From Azonexaceae bacterium (lineage in GTDB: Bacteria > Pseudomonadota > Gammaproteobacteria > Burkholderiales > Rhodocyclaceae): a stretch of DNA of 34,712 bases. A program made the position numbers and the translations under genes. Each line of letters starts with the position of its first letter. Positions within the stretch are counted from its first letter, which is position 1. The DNA lies in assembly GCA_009469685.1 (NCBI GenBank), contig SSTA01000228.1, positions 1 to 34,712 on the forward strand. Reading direction: 5' to 3'. This document shows, one piece after another, positions 23,291-31,329 of the stretch. Below the pieces are notes generated by a model. It did not search any database. It saw nothing but the letters and a program-made list of their open reading frames with translations, and was not told the origin of the DNA.

Positions 23291-25030
23291 ATGGGACTCC
23301 CTGCTCTCAAGGAAGAAAACCTGCTGTCGACTGTGGCGACGTCATCGGCCTTCCTGGAAATCCGCGGCCTGACCAAATCCTACGGCAGCGGCGCCCGCGC
23401 CACCTCGGTGCTGCGGGACATCAATCTGACCCTGGCCGAAGGGGAATTTGTCGCCATCGTAGGTTTCTCCGGCAGCGGCAAGACGACGCTCATCTCGCTT
23501 ATCGCCGGCCTTCTCCAGGCCGATGCCGGAGAGGTACTGCTCAAAGGGGCGCCTGTCCGGGGTCCCGGTCCCGATCGCGGCGTCGTCTTCCAGAATTACT
23601 CGCTGATGCCCTGGATGACCGTGCGCCAGAACGTGGCACTGGCCGTGGATCAGATTTTTCCCGATCTTTCCGCCGCCGAGCGCCGCGCCCGGGTCGACAA
23701 GTACATTGAAATGGTCGGCCTTTCCCATGCGGTGGACCGCCGTCCCGCCGAGCTCTCCGGAGGCATGCGCCAGCGGGTCAATGTGGCCCGGGCGCTGTCG
23801 GCCAACCCGGAAATCCTGCTCCTCGACGAGCCGCTGTCGGCTCTGGATGCGCTGACCCGCGCCAATCTTCAGGACGAGATCCTGCGCATCTGGGAACAGG
23901 AACGGAAGACGGTGGTTCTGATCACCAACGATGTGGACGAAGGGCTCCTGATGGCGGACCGCATCATTCCGCTCAATCCAGGCCCCGGTGCCACTTTCGG
24001 GCCGGAATTCAGGATCAACTTGGCCCGTCCGCGGGATCGCACGGCGATGAACCACGATCCCGAATTCAAGCGCCTACGCAAAGAGGTCACCGAATATCTG
24101 ATGCGCGTCGGTGCCGAGCAGTCCTCGGACGACAACAACGTGGTCGCTCTGCCCAGCGTGCTGCCCAATACCAGCGCCGAATTCGAGGCCGGCCTGGCCA
24201 AGGGCTTGCGGCCGGGCGCTGCGCAACCGGGAGAAGCAGCGAAGTTGCCGCACTACGACCGCTACGTCGAGTTCTCCCAGGTCTCCAAGGTCTATCCGAC
24301 CAAGAAGGGGCCCCTGACCGTGGTCGAAAAATTCGATCTTCGGATGCGCAAAGGTGAATTCGTCTCGGTCATCGGCCATTCCGGATGTGGAAAATCGACG
24401 GTCCTTTCCATGGTGGCGGGGCTGAACGACATCAGTGACGGTGTGGTTCTGCTCGACAACCGAGAAGTCACCTCGGCCGGCCCCGACCGCGGCATCGTCT
24501 TTCAGGCCCCAAGCTTGATCCCCTGGCTGACCGCCTACGATAACGTGCATCTCGGGGTCGACCAGGTCTATCCCCATGCCACCAAGGGCGAGCGCCGCGA
24601 CATCGTGACTCATTTCCTTGCACGCGTCGGGTTGGCTGATGCGATGCAGAAGAAGGCCAGCGAATTGTCCAATGGCATGAAGCAGCGCGTGGGAATCGCC
24701 CGGGCTTTCGCGCTTTCGCCCAAGCTCCTGCTCCTCGACGAGCCCTTTGGCATGCTGGATTCGCTAACCCGCTGGGATCTCCAGGAGGTGCTGATGGACG
24801 TCTGGAGTCGCGAGCAACTGACCGCCATGGTCATTACCCACGATGTGGACGAGGCCATCCTGCTTGGGGATCGAGTGGTGATGATGACCAACGGCCCACG
24901 AGCCCGGGTCGGAAAGATCTTGGAGGTCAACTTGCCGCGCCCGCGTTCGCGCAAAATGTTGCTCGAGCATCCGGACTACTATCGCTTGCGCGAGGAATTG
25001 CTGAGCTTCCTGGGCGAATGCGGCCACTGA
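23291..25030 (+). CDS. nrtC: Nitrate ABC transporter ATPase with two fused nucleotide-binding domains
   Basis: A 579-residue protein with two complete ABC domains joined by a ~60-residue linker, replacing the separate NrtC and NrtD of cyanobacteria. Domain 1: Walker A 58-66 (K64), Q-loop [10 protein letters not shown], signature LSGGM (155-159), Walker B LLLDEP, but N213 instead of the switch histidine (ITND). Domain 2: Walker A 362-370 (K368), Q-loop [10 protein letters not shown], signature LSNGM (459-463), LLLDEP and switch histidine H517. It powers nitrate import by NrtAB. Unlike cyanobacterial NrtC it carries no NrtA-like regulatory domain. It starts 12 bases after nrtB with AAGGAGAA upstream. 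Confidence 0.92.
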   Translation: MGLPALKEENLLSTVATSSAFLEIRGLTKSYGSGARATSVLRDINLTLAEGEFVAIVGFSGSGKTTLISLIAGLLQADAGEVLLKGAPVRGPGPDRGVVFQNYSLMPWMTVRQNVALAVDQIFPDLSAAERRARVDKYIEMVGLSHAVDRRPAELSGGMRQRVNVARALSANPEILLLDEPLSALDALTRANLQDEILRIWEQERKTVVLITNDVDEGLLMADRIIPLNPGPGATFGPEFRINLARPRDRTAMNHDPEFKRLRKEVTEYLMRVGAEQSSDDNNVVALPSVLPNTSAEFEAGLAKGLRPGAAQPGEAAKLPHYDRYVEFSQVSKVYPTKKGPLTVVEKFDLRMRKGEFVSVIGHSGCGKSTVLSMVAGLNDISDGVVLLDNREVTSAGPDRGIVFQAPSLIPWLTAYDNVHLGVDQVYPHATKGERRDIVTHFLARVGLADAMQKKASELSNGMKQRVGIARAFALSPKLLLLDEPFGMLDSLTRWDLQEVLMDVWSREQLTAMVITHDVDEAILLGDRVVMMTNGPRARVGKILEVNLPRPRSRKMLLEHPDYYRLREELLSFLGECGH

Positions 25031-25067
25031 TCGCTCCGCTCAGCCGCTCACCCGGTGGGGATTGCGC

Positions 25068-25107
25068 GCTGCAGGGGACTGCTCCGATCGGGACAGTCCC
25101 CTGCAGC
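25068..25107 (+). repeat. Large perfect inverted repeat downstream of nrtC
   Basis: GCTGCAGGGGACTG (25068-25081) and its exact complement (25094-25107) flank a 12-base loop that can add TCC/GGA pairs. The stem is 14 bp and begins 38 bases past the nrtC stop. No T-run follows in either direction. It may be a transcript-end stabiliser or part of an interspersed repeat family. Confidence 0.6.
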
Positions 25108-25279
25108 ACGGCGCTGCGACCACGTGTCGGTTCCCTCCGGGGGAAAGCGTTGAATCCCTCAGCCAAGAGCGCGCGGCGCCGTGGTTCGCGCGGCAGTTGA
25201 CGTTAAGCGCGCCCTCGCCAAGAGCGGTTGCGCCAAAGAAAATTATCCCTAAGCACAGGTTTCTGCAGCCGTACCTTGC

Positions 25280-25304
25280 CCGCCAGTTTACCGGCGGACT
25301 TTTT
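25280..25304 (+). terminator. Possible terminator in the nrtC-narX gap
   Basis: CCGCC (25280-25284) pairs with GGCGG (25293-25297) around an eight-base loop, followed by ACTTTTT. The stem is short but GC-only. Apart from this and the inverted repeat at 25068, the 450-base gap 25031-25480 shows no gene and no promoter that I can support. Confidence 0.4.
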
Positions 25305-25480
25305 CGTTTACGCTGCGCATAGGAGCAAGATTTCCGGCGGTTATTCCTCGCATTCCCACGGAATTTTTCTTGAGGACGTCAGCCTTTGGCCTGCGGCGCA
25401 TTTGCCAGAAATTGATCTATCCGATTGTTTTTTTGGTTTTATCTGGGAGACTCACAGCCATTCCTTCCTATTGGCGAGCC

Positions 25481-27424
25481 ATGCTCTCGCGGTTCAAAAA
25501 GCTTTCCACCCAGATTATCGGCATGCTGCTGATTTTCTTCGTCGTCGCCCTGGGGGCGATAGGGATGACGCTTGCCCTCTCGTGGCAACTCGAGGGGGGG
25601 TCGGCGGCGATCAACGATGCCGGCAGCGAACGCATGCGCTCCTATCGGTTCAGCCATCTCATGGCGCTGGGCCTGGAACCGGGAGCGGACCGGGTCCGGG
25701 TCGATGCCGCCCTGGCGGAAGAGATCACCCTCTTTGAAAAGCTTCTGGCGGACATCGGCCGCGGCGATCCCGCCCGGCCCCTCGCCCCTCCGCGCACTGC
25801 CGAGGTCAAGCGTCGCATCGGCCATCTGCATCAGGTCTGGGAGTCACGCATGCGTCCCGTTCTCCGCACTTATCTCGAGAGCGGGGAAGATGCCCAGCGG
25901 CGGGCGGCTTTGGTTCGCTATCGCGACGAAGTCGAGGGGTTCGTCTCCGGAATCAACGATCTCGTGCTGGCGATGGAGCGCGACTATGCCTATGGGACCA
26001 ATCTTCTGCGGACCTATCAGATCGTTCTTGTTCTCTTGGCGGTCGCTGGTACGGTGCTGCTCATCCGTTTCTTCCTACGTCTGGTGATCAGGCCGGTACG
26101 CATCCTGCACGACGGTCTGCGGCGGATGGCCGGCGACGACCTCGGGGTCCGGGTTCCGGCTGAGCAGCAGGACGAATTCGGCATGTTGGCCCGGGGCTTC
26201 AACCGCATGGCCGAGCATCTCCAGACGGTCTATGCCACCCTGGAAGAGCGCGTCGCAATAAAGACCAGAAACCTCGCGGAGCGCAATGACGAACTCGGCC
26301 TCCTCTACGAGACGACCGCCTTCCTCAACGAGCCGACGCCCCTGGATGGGCTTTGCGACGGGTTCTTGCGTCGAATTCTGGCAGCGACGCGGGCCGATGC
26401 CGGTGCGGTGCGCCTCTACTCGCCGGGGACCGAGGAACTCATCATGACCAGCCACGTCGGGCTGTCGGAAACCTTCGTCGCCAACGAGACTGCATTGCGT
26501 TGCGGCGATTGCCTCTGCAGCGACGTCATGCACGGTGCGGAACCGATCGCCTTCCAGCCTGCCCACCCGCCGGCGCCCCTGCGACTCAATTCCTGTCTGC
26601 GCGAGGGTTTCGCAACCGCCAGCGTGTTCACCATTACCCACAACAAGCGGCGCCTGGGGGTGTTCAACCTGTATTTCAAGACACCTCAGGAACTCGGCGA
26701 AAGACACAAGATCATGCTGGAAACCTTGGGTCAGCATCTCGGTGCAGCCATCGAAAACCTGCGGCTGCGCTCCCGGGAGCGGGAAATGGCGGTCTCGGAG
26801 GAGCGCAATCTGCTCGCCCAGGAACTTCACGATTCCATCGCCCAGGGGCTCGCCTTCCTCAACATCCAGGTCCAGCTCCTGGACGATTCCCTCAAGCGGC
26901 ATGACGTGGGCGAGGCCGAGGCCACCGTGGAAAGTTTGCGGGAAGGCATTCGGGAAAGCTACGACCACGTTCGCGAACTCCTGGTCCATTTCCGCACCCG
27001 AGTAGGGCAGAGCGAACTGGAGTCGGCCCTCGTCGACACGCTCGCCAAATTCGAAAGCCAGACCGGAATCGCCACGACGTTCGAAAAGCTGGGCAGCGGA
27101 CTTCCGATGCCCCCCGAGGAACAAATCCAGGTGATCCACATCATCCAGGAGTCCCTGTCCAACATCCGCAAGCACGCGCGGGCCAGCCAGGTCTTGGTGC
27201 GCGTCGAGCGCAGTCTGGCCGGAGTCGCCATCCGGGTCGAGGACAACGGCGTCGGGTTCGATCCCGCAGGGATTTCCTCGCCCCATGCCGAGCGCCATGT
27301 GGGGCTCAAGATTATGAAGGAAAGGGCTCACCGCGTCGGTGGGCGATGTCAGGTCGATTCGCAAGCGGGCCAGGGGACGCAAGTGTCCCTGTGGTTGCCG
27401 CGTCAAAAAATGGAGGTTGCCTGA
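25481..27424 (+). CDS. narX: Nitrate/nitrite sensor histidine kinase NarX
   Basis: A 647-residue membrane sensor. TM1 is at ~12-34, directly followed by the nitrate-binding P-box in NDAGSERMRSYRFS (~45-58); then a helical periplasmic domain, TM2 (~190-212), HAMP, a GAF-like region with the NarX cysteine group (CGDCLCSD plus CLREGF), and a HisKA_3/HATPase core with phospho-acceptor H450 in ELHDSIAQGLAFLN and N-box ESLSNIRKHARAS. ATG 25481 is chosen because it gives the short NarX cytoplasmic N-terminus; a longer frame from 25370 adds 37 residues with no family resemblance. Its stop abuts the narL ATG. Confidence 0.93.
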   Translation: MLSRFKKLSTQIIGMLLIFFVVALGAIGMTLALSWQLEGGSAAINDAGSERMRSYRFSHLMALGLEPGADRVRVDAALAEEITLFEKLLADIGRGDPARPLAPPRTAEVKRRIGHLHQVWESRMRPVLRTYLESGEDAQRRAALVRYRDEVEGFVSGINDLVLAMERDYAYGTNLLRTYQIVLVLLAVAGTVLLIRFFLRLVIRPVRILHDGLRRMAGDDLGVRVPAEQQDEFGMLARGFNRMAEHLQTVYATLEERVAIKTRNLAERNDELGLLYETTAFLNEPTPLDGLCDGFLRRILAATRADAGAVRLYSPGTEELIMTSHVGLSETFVANETALRCGDCLCSDVMHGAEPIAFQPAHPPAPLRLNSCLREGFATASVFTITHNKRRLGVFNLYFKTPQELGERHKIMLETLGQHLGAAIENLRLRSREREMAVSEERNLLAQELHDSIAQGLAFLNIQVQLLDDSLKRHDVGEAEATVESLREGIRESYDHVRELLVHFRTRVGQSELESALVDTLAKFESQTGIATTFEKLGSGLPMPPEEQIQVIHIIQESLSNIRKHARASQVLVRVERSLAGVAIRVEDNGVGFDPAGISSPHAERHVGLKIMKERAHRVGGRCQVDSQAGQGTQVSLWLPRQKMEVA

Positions 27425-28081
27425 ATGGCACAAATGATTCGCGTACTGATCGTCGATGATCACGCTCTCTTTCGCAGTGGAATCAAGTCCCTGCTCCAGA
27501 GGCATGACGATTTCGAGGTAGTGGATGTGGCGGGGGACGGCCTCGAAGGGGTCAAGCGCGCCAAGTCGCTCAAGCCCGACGTGGTGCTCCTCGATCTCAA
27601 CATGCCGGGGGTTTCGGGGCGCGACGCCGTCCGCCTCATTGTGGAAGACGCTCCCGAGTCCCGGGTGCTCATGCTCACCGTCTCGGAAGACGGGGAAGAT
27701 CTGGTCGAGACCCTGCGCGCCGGCGCTTCGGGCTATCTCCTAAAGAACATCGAAACCGAAGCGCTGGTCGATGCGATCCGTCGCGCGAACGCCGGTGAAT
27801 CGGTGATCTCGCCCCAGATGACCGCCAAGCTCGTCCAGGGGGTGCGAGGCCAGACCCGCGAGATTCCCGCTGCCGAGCACGACAAGCTATCGCCCCGGGA
27901 GCGGGAAATTCTCGGTTGTTTGTCGCGGGGTGACAGCAACAAGGAAATCGCACGCGCCCTGTCCCTCGCCGAGAGCACGGTCAAGATTCATATCCAGAAC
28001 ATTTTCAAGAAGCTTGGCCTCTCGAGCCGGGTTCAGGCAGCCCTCTATGCTGTGGAGCACGGGTTCAGCCAACGTGCTTAG
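27425..28081 (+). CDS. narL: Nitrate/nitrite response regulator NarL
   Basis: A 218-residue NarL/FixJ-type regulator. The receiver domain has D11/D12, phospho-acceptor D57, T85 and switch lysine K107, all canonical. The C-terminal LuxR-type helix-turn-helix is KLSPREREILGCLSRGDSNKEIARALSLAESTVKIHIQNIFKKL. It starts at the base after the narX stop, so the two are cotranslated. It is expected to control the downstream narK1K2-narG genes in response to nitrate. Confidence 0.94.
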   Translation: MAQMIRVLIVDDHALFRSGIKSLLQRHDDFEVVDVAGDGLEGVKRAKSLKPDVVLLDLNMPGVSGRDAVRLIVEDAPESRVLMLTVSEDGEDLVETLRAGASGYLLKNIETEALVDAIRRANAGESVISPQMTAKLVQGVRGQTREIPAAEHDKLSPREREILGCLSRGDSNKEIARALSLAESTVKIHIQNIFKKLGLSSRVQAALYAVEHGFSQRA

Positions 28082-28109
28082 CCGCTTAAGTCGATAGAAC
28101 TAGTACCCT

Positions 28110-28147
28110 CGGCCATCATCGGTGGCCGTTCGGCCATGTCGATGGCC
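28110..28147 (+). other. Paired hairpins after narL
   Basis: Two adjacent stems: CGGCCA (28110-28115) with TGGCCG (28123-28128), and GGCCAT (28132-28137) with ATGGCC (28142-28147). The shared GGCCA core lets the outer arms pair instead, so two folds compete. No T-run follows. The rest of the 243-base gap before narK1 (28082-28324) contains no gene, and I could not identify a convincing FNR, NarL or sigma-54 site in it. Confidence 0.45.
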
Positions 28148-28324
28148 CTATAGGCTAGTCCAGTGGCTGGCGAAAGTCCCAAAGGCTTAGTTCGTCTCCC
28201 CTAGGGCGCCCCCCCTCCGATGCCTCGCTGCGCCCCTACCATTGACGAATGGGCGTAAACCCTTGCTCCCATTACTCTTCCTGGCGCCGGACGAGGTGGT
28301 CCGGAGCGTATTTGGGGGACAGCG

Positions 28325-29590
28325 ATGGCAAGCCAAAAGACCAAACAAATGTCGGTTCTGATCATGAGCACGCTGGCGTTTACCGTGTGCTTCATGGTGT
28401 GGATGATGTTCGCGGTGATCGGTATTCCGATCAAGCAGCAACTTGGATTGAATGAGACCCAATTTGGCATCCTGGCGGCGATGCCGGTCCTTACCGGTTC
28501 CCTGATTCGCCTGCCTCTCGGCATGATGACAGATAAGTTCGGCGGTCGGCCGGTGTTCTTCGTCATCATGATGGTCACGGTCATCCCCATCTACCTGATC
28601 GGAAATGCCACCCAATACTGGCAATTGCTGGTGGCCGGACTCTTCGTCGGCGTCGCCGGAGGATCGTTCTCGGTCGGCATCGCCTACTGCGCCCGCTGGT
28701 TCGAGAAGCAGAATCAGGGTTTCGCCATGGGGGTCTTCGGCGCCGGCAATGCCGGGGCGGCATTGACCAAGCTCCTGGCCCCGTCCATCGTCGTCGCCTA
28801 CGGCTGGACCATGGTGCCGACGGTGTTCTCGGTCATGATGCTGGTCACCGCGCTGGCCTTCTTCTTTCTCACCTATTCCGACCCGGCGCACAAGGTCGAA
28901 TCCCACGTCACCATCGGTCAACAGCTGACGGCGCTGAAGGATCCCAACGTCTGGAAGATCTGCCAGTACTACTCCATCGTCTTCGGCGGCTACGTGGCGC
29001 TGGCTCTATGGATGACCAAGTACTACGTCCAGGAGTACAGCTTCGACCTGAAGACCGCTGCCTTCCTGGCCGCCTGCTTCTCGCTTCCCGGTGGCGTGCT
29101 GCGGGCACTGGGCGGCTGGTTCTCCGACAAGTTCGGCGCCCACAAGGTGACCTGGTGGGTGCTGTGGGTCTGCTGGATCTGTCTCTTCATCCTCTCCTAT
29201 CCGCAGACCGAATTCACCATCAAGACCGTGAGCGGCCCCCAGACCTACCACATCTACCTGAATGAGTACGTCTTCACGGCGCTGATGTTTACCGTCGGCG
29301 TGGCCATGGCGGTGGGCAAGGCCTCGGTATTCAAGTACATCTCCGACGAATATCCAAAAAACATCGGCGTCATCTCCGGAATCGTCGGGCTGGCCGGCGG
29401 CATGGGCGGTTTTCTGCTGCCCATCATGTTCGGCGCCCTGGTCGATCTGACCGGCGTCCGTTCGTCCTGCTTCATGCTCATGTACGGCGTCGTCTGGGTC
29501 TCCCTGATCTGGATGTACTGGACCGAAGTCCGCGATGCCGACGTGATGCGGGGCAAGCATCCCCTGGCTGCGGCCGACAACCTCGAATAA
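28325..29590 (+). CDS. narK1: Nitrate/nitrite MFS transporter NarK1
   Basis: A 421-residue 12-helix transporter of the NarK/NasA family. Signatures include RLPLGMMTDKFGGRPVFF (helix 2-3 loop), GVFGAGNAGAALTKLLAPS (helix 5 nitrate motif) and GIVGLAGGMGGFLLPIMFGALVDLTG (helix 11). In the narK1-narK2 pairs of denitrifiers, type 1 is considered a nitrate/proton symporter that starts respiration. A GGGGGA ribosome site precedes the ATG. narK2 follows after 23 bases. It is clearly related to, but distinct from, the assimilatory transporter at 15286. Confidence 0.92.
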   Translation: MASQKTKQMSVLIMSTLAFTVCFMVWMMFAVIGIPIKQQLGLNETQFGILAAMPVLTGSLIRLPLGMMTDKFGGRPVFFVIMMVTVIPIYLIGNATQYWQLLVAGLFVGVAGGSFSVGIAYCARWFEKQNQGFAMGVFGAGNAGAALTKLLAPSIVVAYGWTMVPTVFSVMMLVTALAFFFLTYSDPAHKVESHVTIGQQLTALKDPNVWKICQYYSIVFGGYVALALWMTKYYVQEYSFDLKTAAFLAACFSLPGGVLRALGGWFSDKFGAHKVTWWVLWVCWICLFILSYPQTEFTIKTVSGPQTYHIYLNEYVFTALMFTVGVAMAVGKASVFKYISDEYPKNIGVISGIVGLAGGMGGFLLPIMFGALVDLTGVRSSCFMLMYGVVWVSLIWMYWTEVRDADVMRGKHPLAAADNLE

Positions 29591-29613
29591 TCGCACCATC
29601 CAAAGGAGCAGCA

Positions 29614-31260
29614 ATGAGTACGAACCAAACGGCCGTCAAGGCCGGCAGCAGTGGCGAAATCGCGGAGTGGCGCCCGGAGGATGATGCCTTCTGGGAATCC
29701 ACCGGCAAGCGTATCGCCAACCGCAATCTCTGGATCTCCATCCCCTGCCTCCTGTGCGGCTTCGCCGTCTGGCTGATGTGGGGAATCATCACGGTGCAGA
29801 TGCTCAACCTGGGCTTCCCGTTCACCAAGGAGCAGCTCTTCACCCTGACCGCCATCGCCGGCATCTCCGGTGCGACGATGCGGATTCCGTCGTCCTTCTT
29901 CATCCGTATTGCCGGCGGCCGCTACACCATCTTCCTGACCACCGCCATGCTGATGGCCCCCGCCATCGGCACCGGCATCGCCCTGCAGCACAAGGATTGG
30001 CCGCTGTGGGCCTTCCAGCTGATGGCCCTGTGGTCCGGCGTGGGTGGCGGCAACTTCGCCAGTTCCATGTCCAATATCAGCACTTTCTTTCCAAAGCGGC
30101 AGCAGGGGACCGCGCTGGGTCTGAACGCCGGTCTGGGCAATTTCGGCGTGACTACCATGCAGGTCCTGATTCCGCTCGTGATGACCATGGGGCTTTTCGG
30201 CGCCGCGGGTGGCGAGCCGATGACCCTGGTCAAGGATAGCGGCTGGATCTTCGGCAAGATCGCGGCGGGAACGCCGACCTATATCCAGAACGCCGGCTAC
30301 GTCTGGATGCTGCTCCTCATTCCGCTGGCCGTCTTCGCCTGGTTCGGAATGAACAATCTGAAGCCGATCTCGCCGGAGGCGGGCAATCCGATCACGGCCT
30401 TTGCGAAGATCACCTGGCTCTACACCGTAGCCTTCATCCCGTCGATTCTCGGCCTCTACCTCTACCTGCCGGCACCCACGGGACTTGGCCTGATCAGCAT
30501 GTGGGTGGCAATTCCCCTCGACATCATCTCGGCCCTGCTGATCATGCGCCTGGTCGCCTTCGGTACGATGAAGGCGAATATCCAGAAGCAGTTCGCCATC
30601 TTCGGCAACAAGCATACCTGGTCGATGACGGCGCTCTATGTGGTGACCTTCGGTTCCTTCATCGGCTTCTCGATGGCGCTGCCCCTGTCGATCACGGTGA
30701 TCTTCGGCTTCCAGCACGTCCTCGATCCGGCGACCGGTGCCTGGGGTCACGCGCTGAAGAATCCCAATGCCCCCTCGGCGCTGACCTACGCGTGGATCGG
30801 CCCCTTCGTCGGCGCCCTCATCCGTCCGGTCGGTGGCTGGATCTCCGACAAGGTCGGGGGGTCCATCGTCACCCAGGTGATTTCCCTGGTTCTCGTCATC
30901 GCCTCCGGCGCCACCGGCTACGTGATGTTCCAGGCCTACCACTCGGCCACGCCGGAGCAGTACTTCTTCGTCTTCATGACGCTGTTCGTGGTGCTCTTCG
31001 CGGCGTCGGGTATCGGCAACGGTTCCACCTTCCGTACCGTCGGCGTCCTCTTCGACCAGGACCAGCGCGGCCCTGTGCTCGGCTGGACTTCCGCGGTGGC
31101 CGCCTACGGGTCCTTCATCGCGCCGGTGGTCATCGGCGACCAGATCAAGGCCGGTACCCCGGAAAACGCCATGTACGGCTTCGCCGTTTTCTACGCCGTC
31201 TGTGTCGTCATCAACTGGTGGTTTTATCTGCGCAAGAACGCCTACGCCAAGAATCCCTGA
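29614..31260 (+). CDS. narK2: Nitrate/nitrite antiporter NarK2
   Basis: A 548-residue MFS transporter, about 125 residues longer than NarK1, with the extra length in a hydrophilic N-terminus (EIAEWRPEDDAFWESTGKRIANRN) and two long loops, as is usual for type 2 NarK. Nitrate motifs are GLNAGLGNFGVTTMQVLIPL (helix 5) and GWTSAVAAYGSFIAPVVIG (helix 11). Type 2 members are held to exchange nitrate for nitrite during respiration. The gene is preceded by AAAGGAG and lies directly upstream of narG. Confidence 0.93.
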   Translation: MSTNQTAVKAGSSGEIAEWRPEDDAFWESTGKRIANRNLWISIPCLLCGFAVWLMWGIITVQMLNLGFPFTKEQLFTLTAIAGISGATMRIPSSFFIRIAGGRYTIFLTTAMLMAPAIGTGIALQHKDWPLWAFQLMALWSGVGGGNFASSMSNISTFFPKRQQGTALGLNAGLGNFGVTTMQVLIPLVMTMGLFGAAGGEPMTLVKDSGWIFGKIAAGTPTYIQNAGYVWMLLLIPLAVFAWFGMNNLKPISPEAGNPITAFAKITWLYTVAFIPSILGLYLYLPAPTGLGLISMWVAIPLDIISALLIMRLVAFGTMKANIQKQFAIFGNKHTWSMTALYVVTFGSFIGFSMALPLSITVIFGFQHVLDPATGAWGHALKNPNAPSALTYAWIGPFVGALIRPVGGWISDKVGGSIVTQVISLVLVIASGATGYVMFQAYHSATPEQYFFVFMTLFVVLFAASGIGNGSTFRTVGVLFDQDQRGPVLGWTSAVAAYGSFIAPVVIGDQIKAGTPENAMYGFAVFYAVCVVINWWFYLRKNAYAKNP

Positions 31261-31291
31261 TTTCCTGAGCTCACCTCAACGAAAACCGACT

Positions 31292-31312
31292 GTGGCCCGG
31301 CGGACGGGCCAC
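31292..31312 (+). other. Intercistronic hairpin between narK2 and narG
   Basis: GTGGCCCG (31292-31299) pairs perfectly with CGGGCCAC (31305-31312) around a five-base loop. No T-run follows, so it more likely affects processing or stability of a narK1K2-narG transcript than its end. The TAGGAG ribosome site of narG follows closely. Confidence 0.5.
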
Positions 31313-31329
31313 TCACCTAGGAGCAAACA

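Noticed and set aside
28232..28280. FNR box or NarL heptamers upstream of narK1 (TTGAC at 28242, TACCATT, TACTCTT)
   Set aside because: TTGAC lacks the matching right half-site, and the heptamers deviate from TACYYMT, so they are no better than chance.
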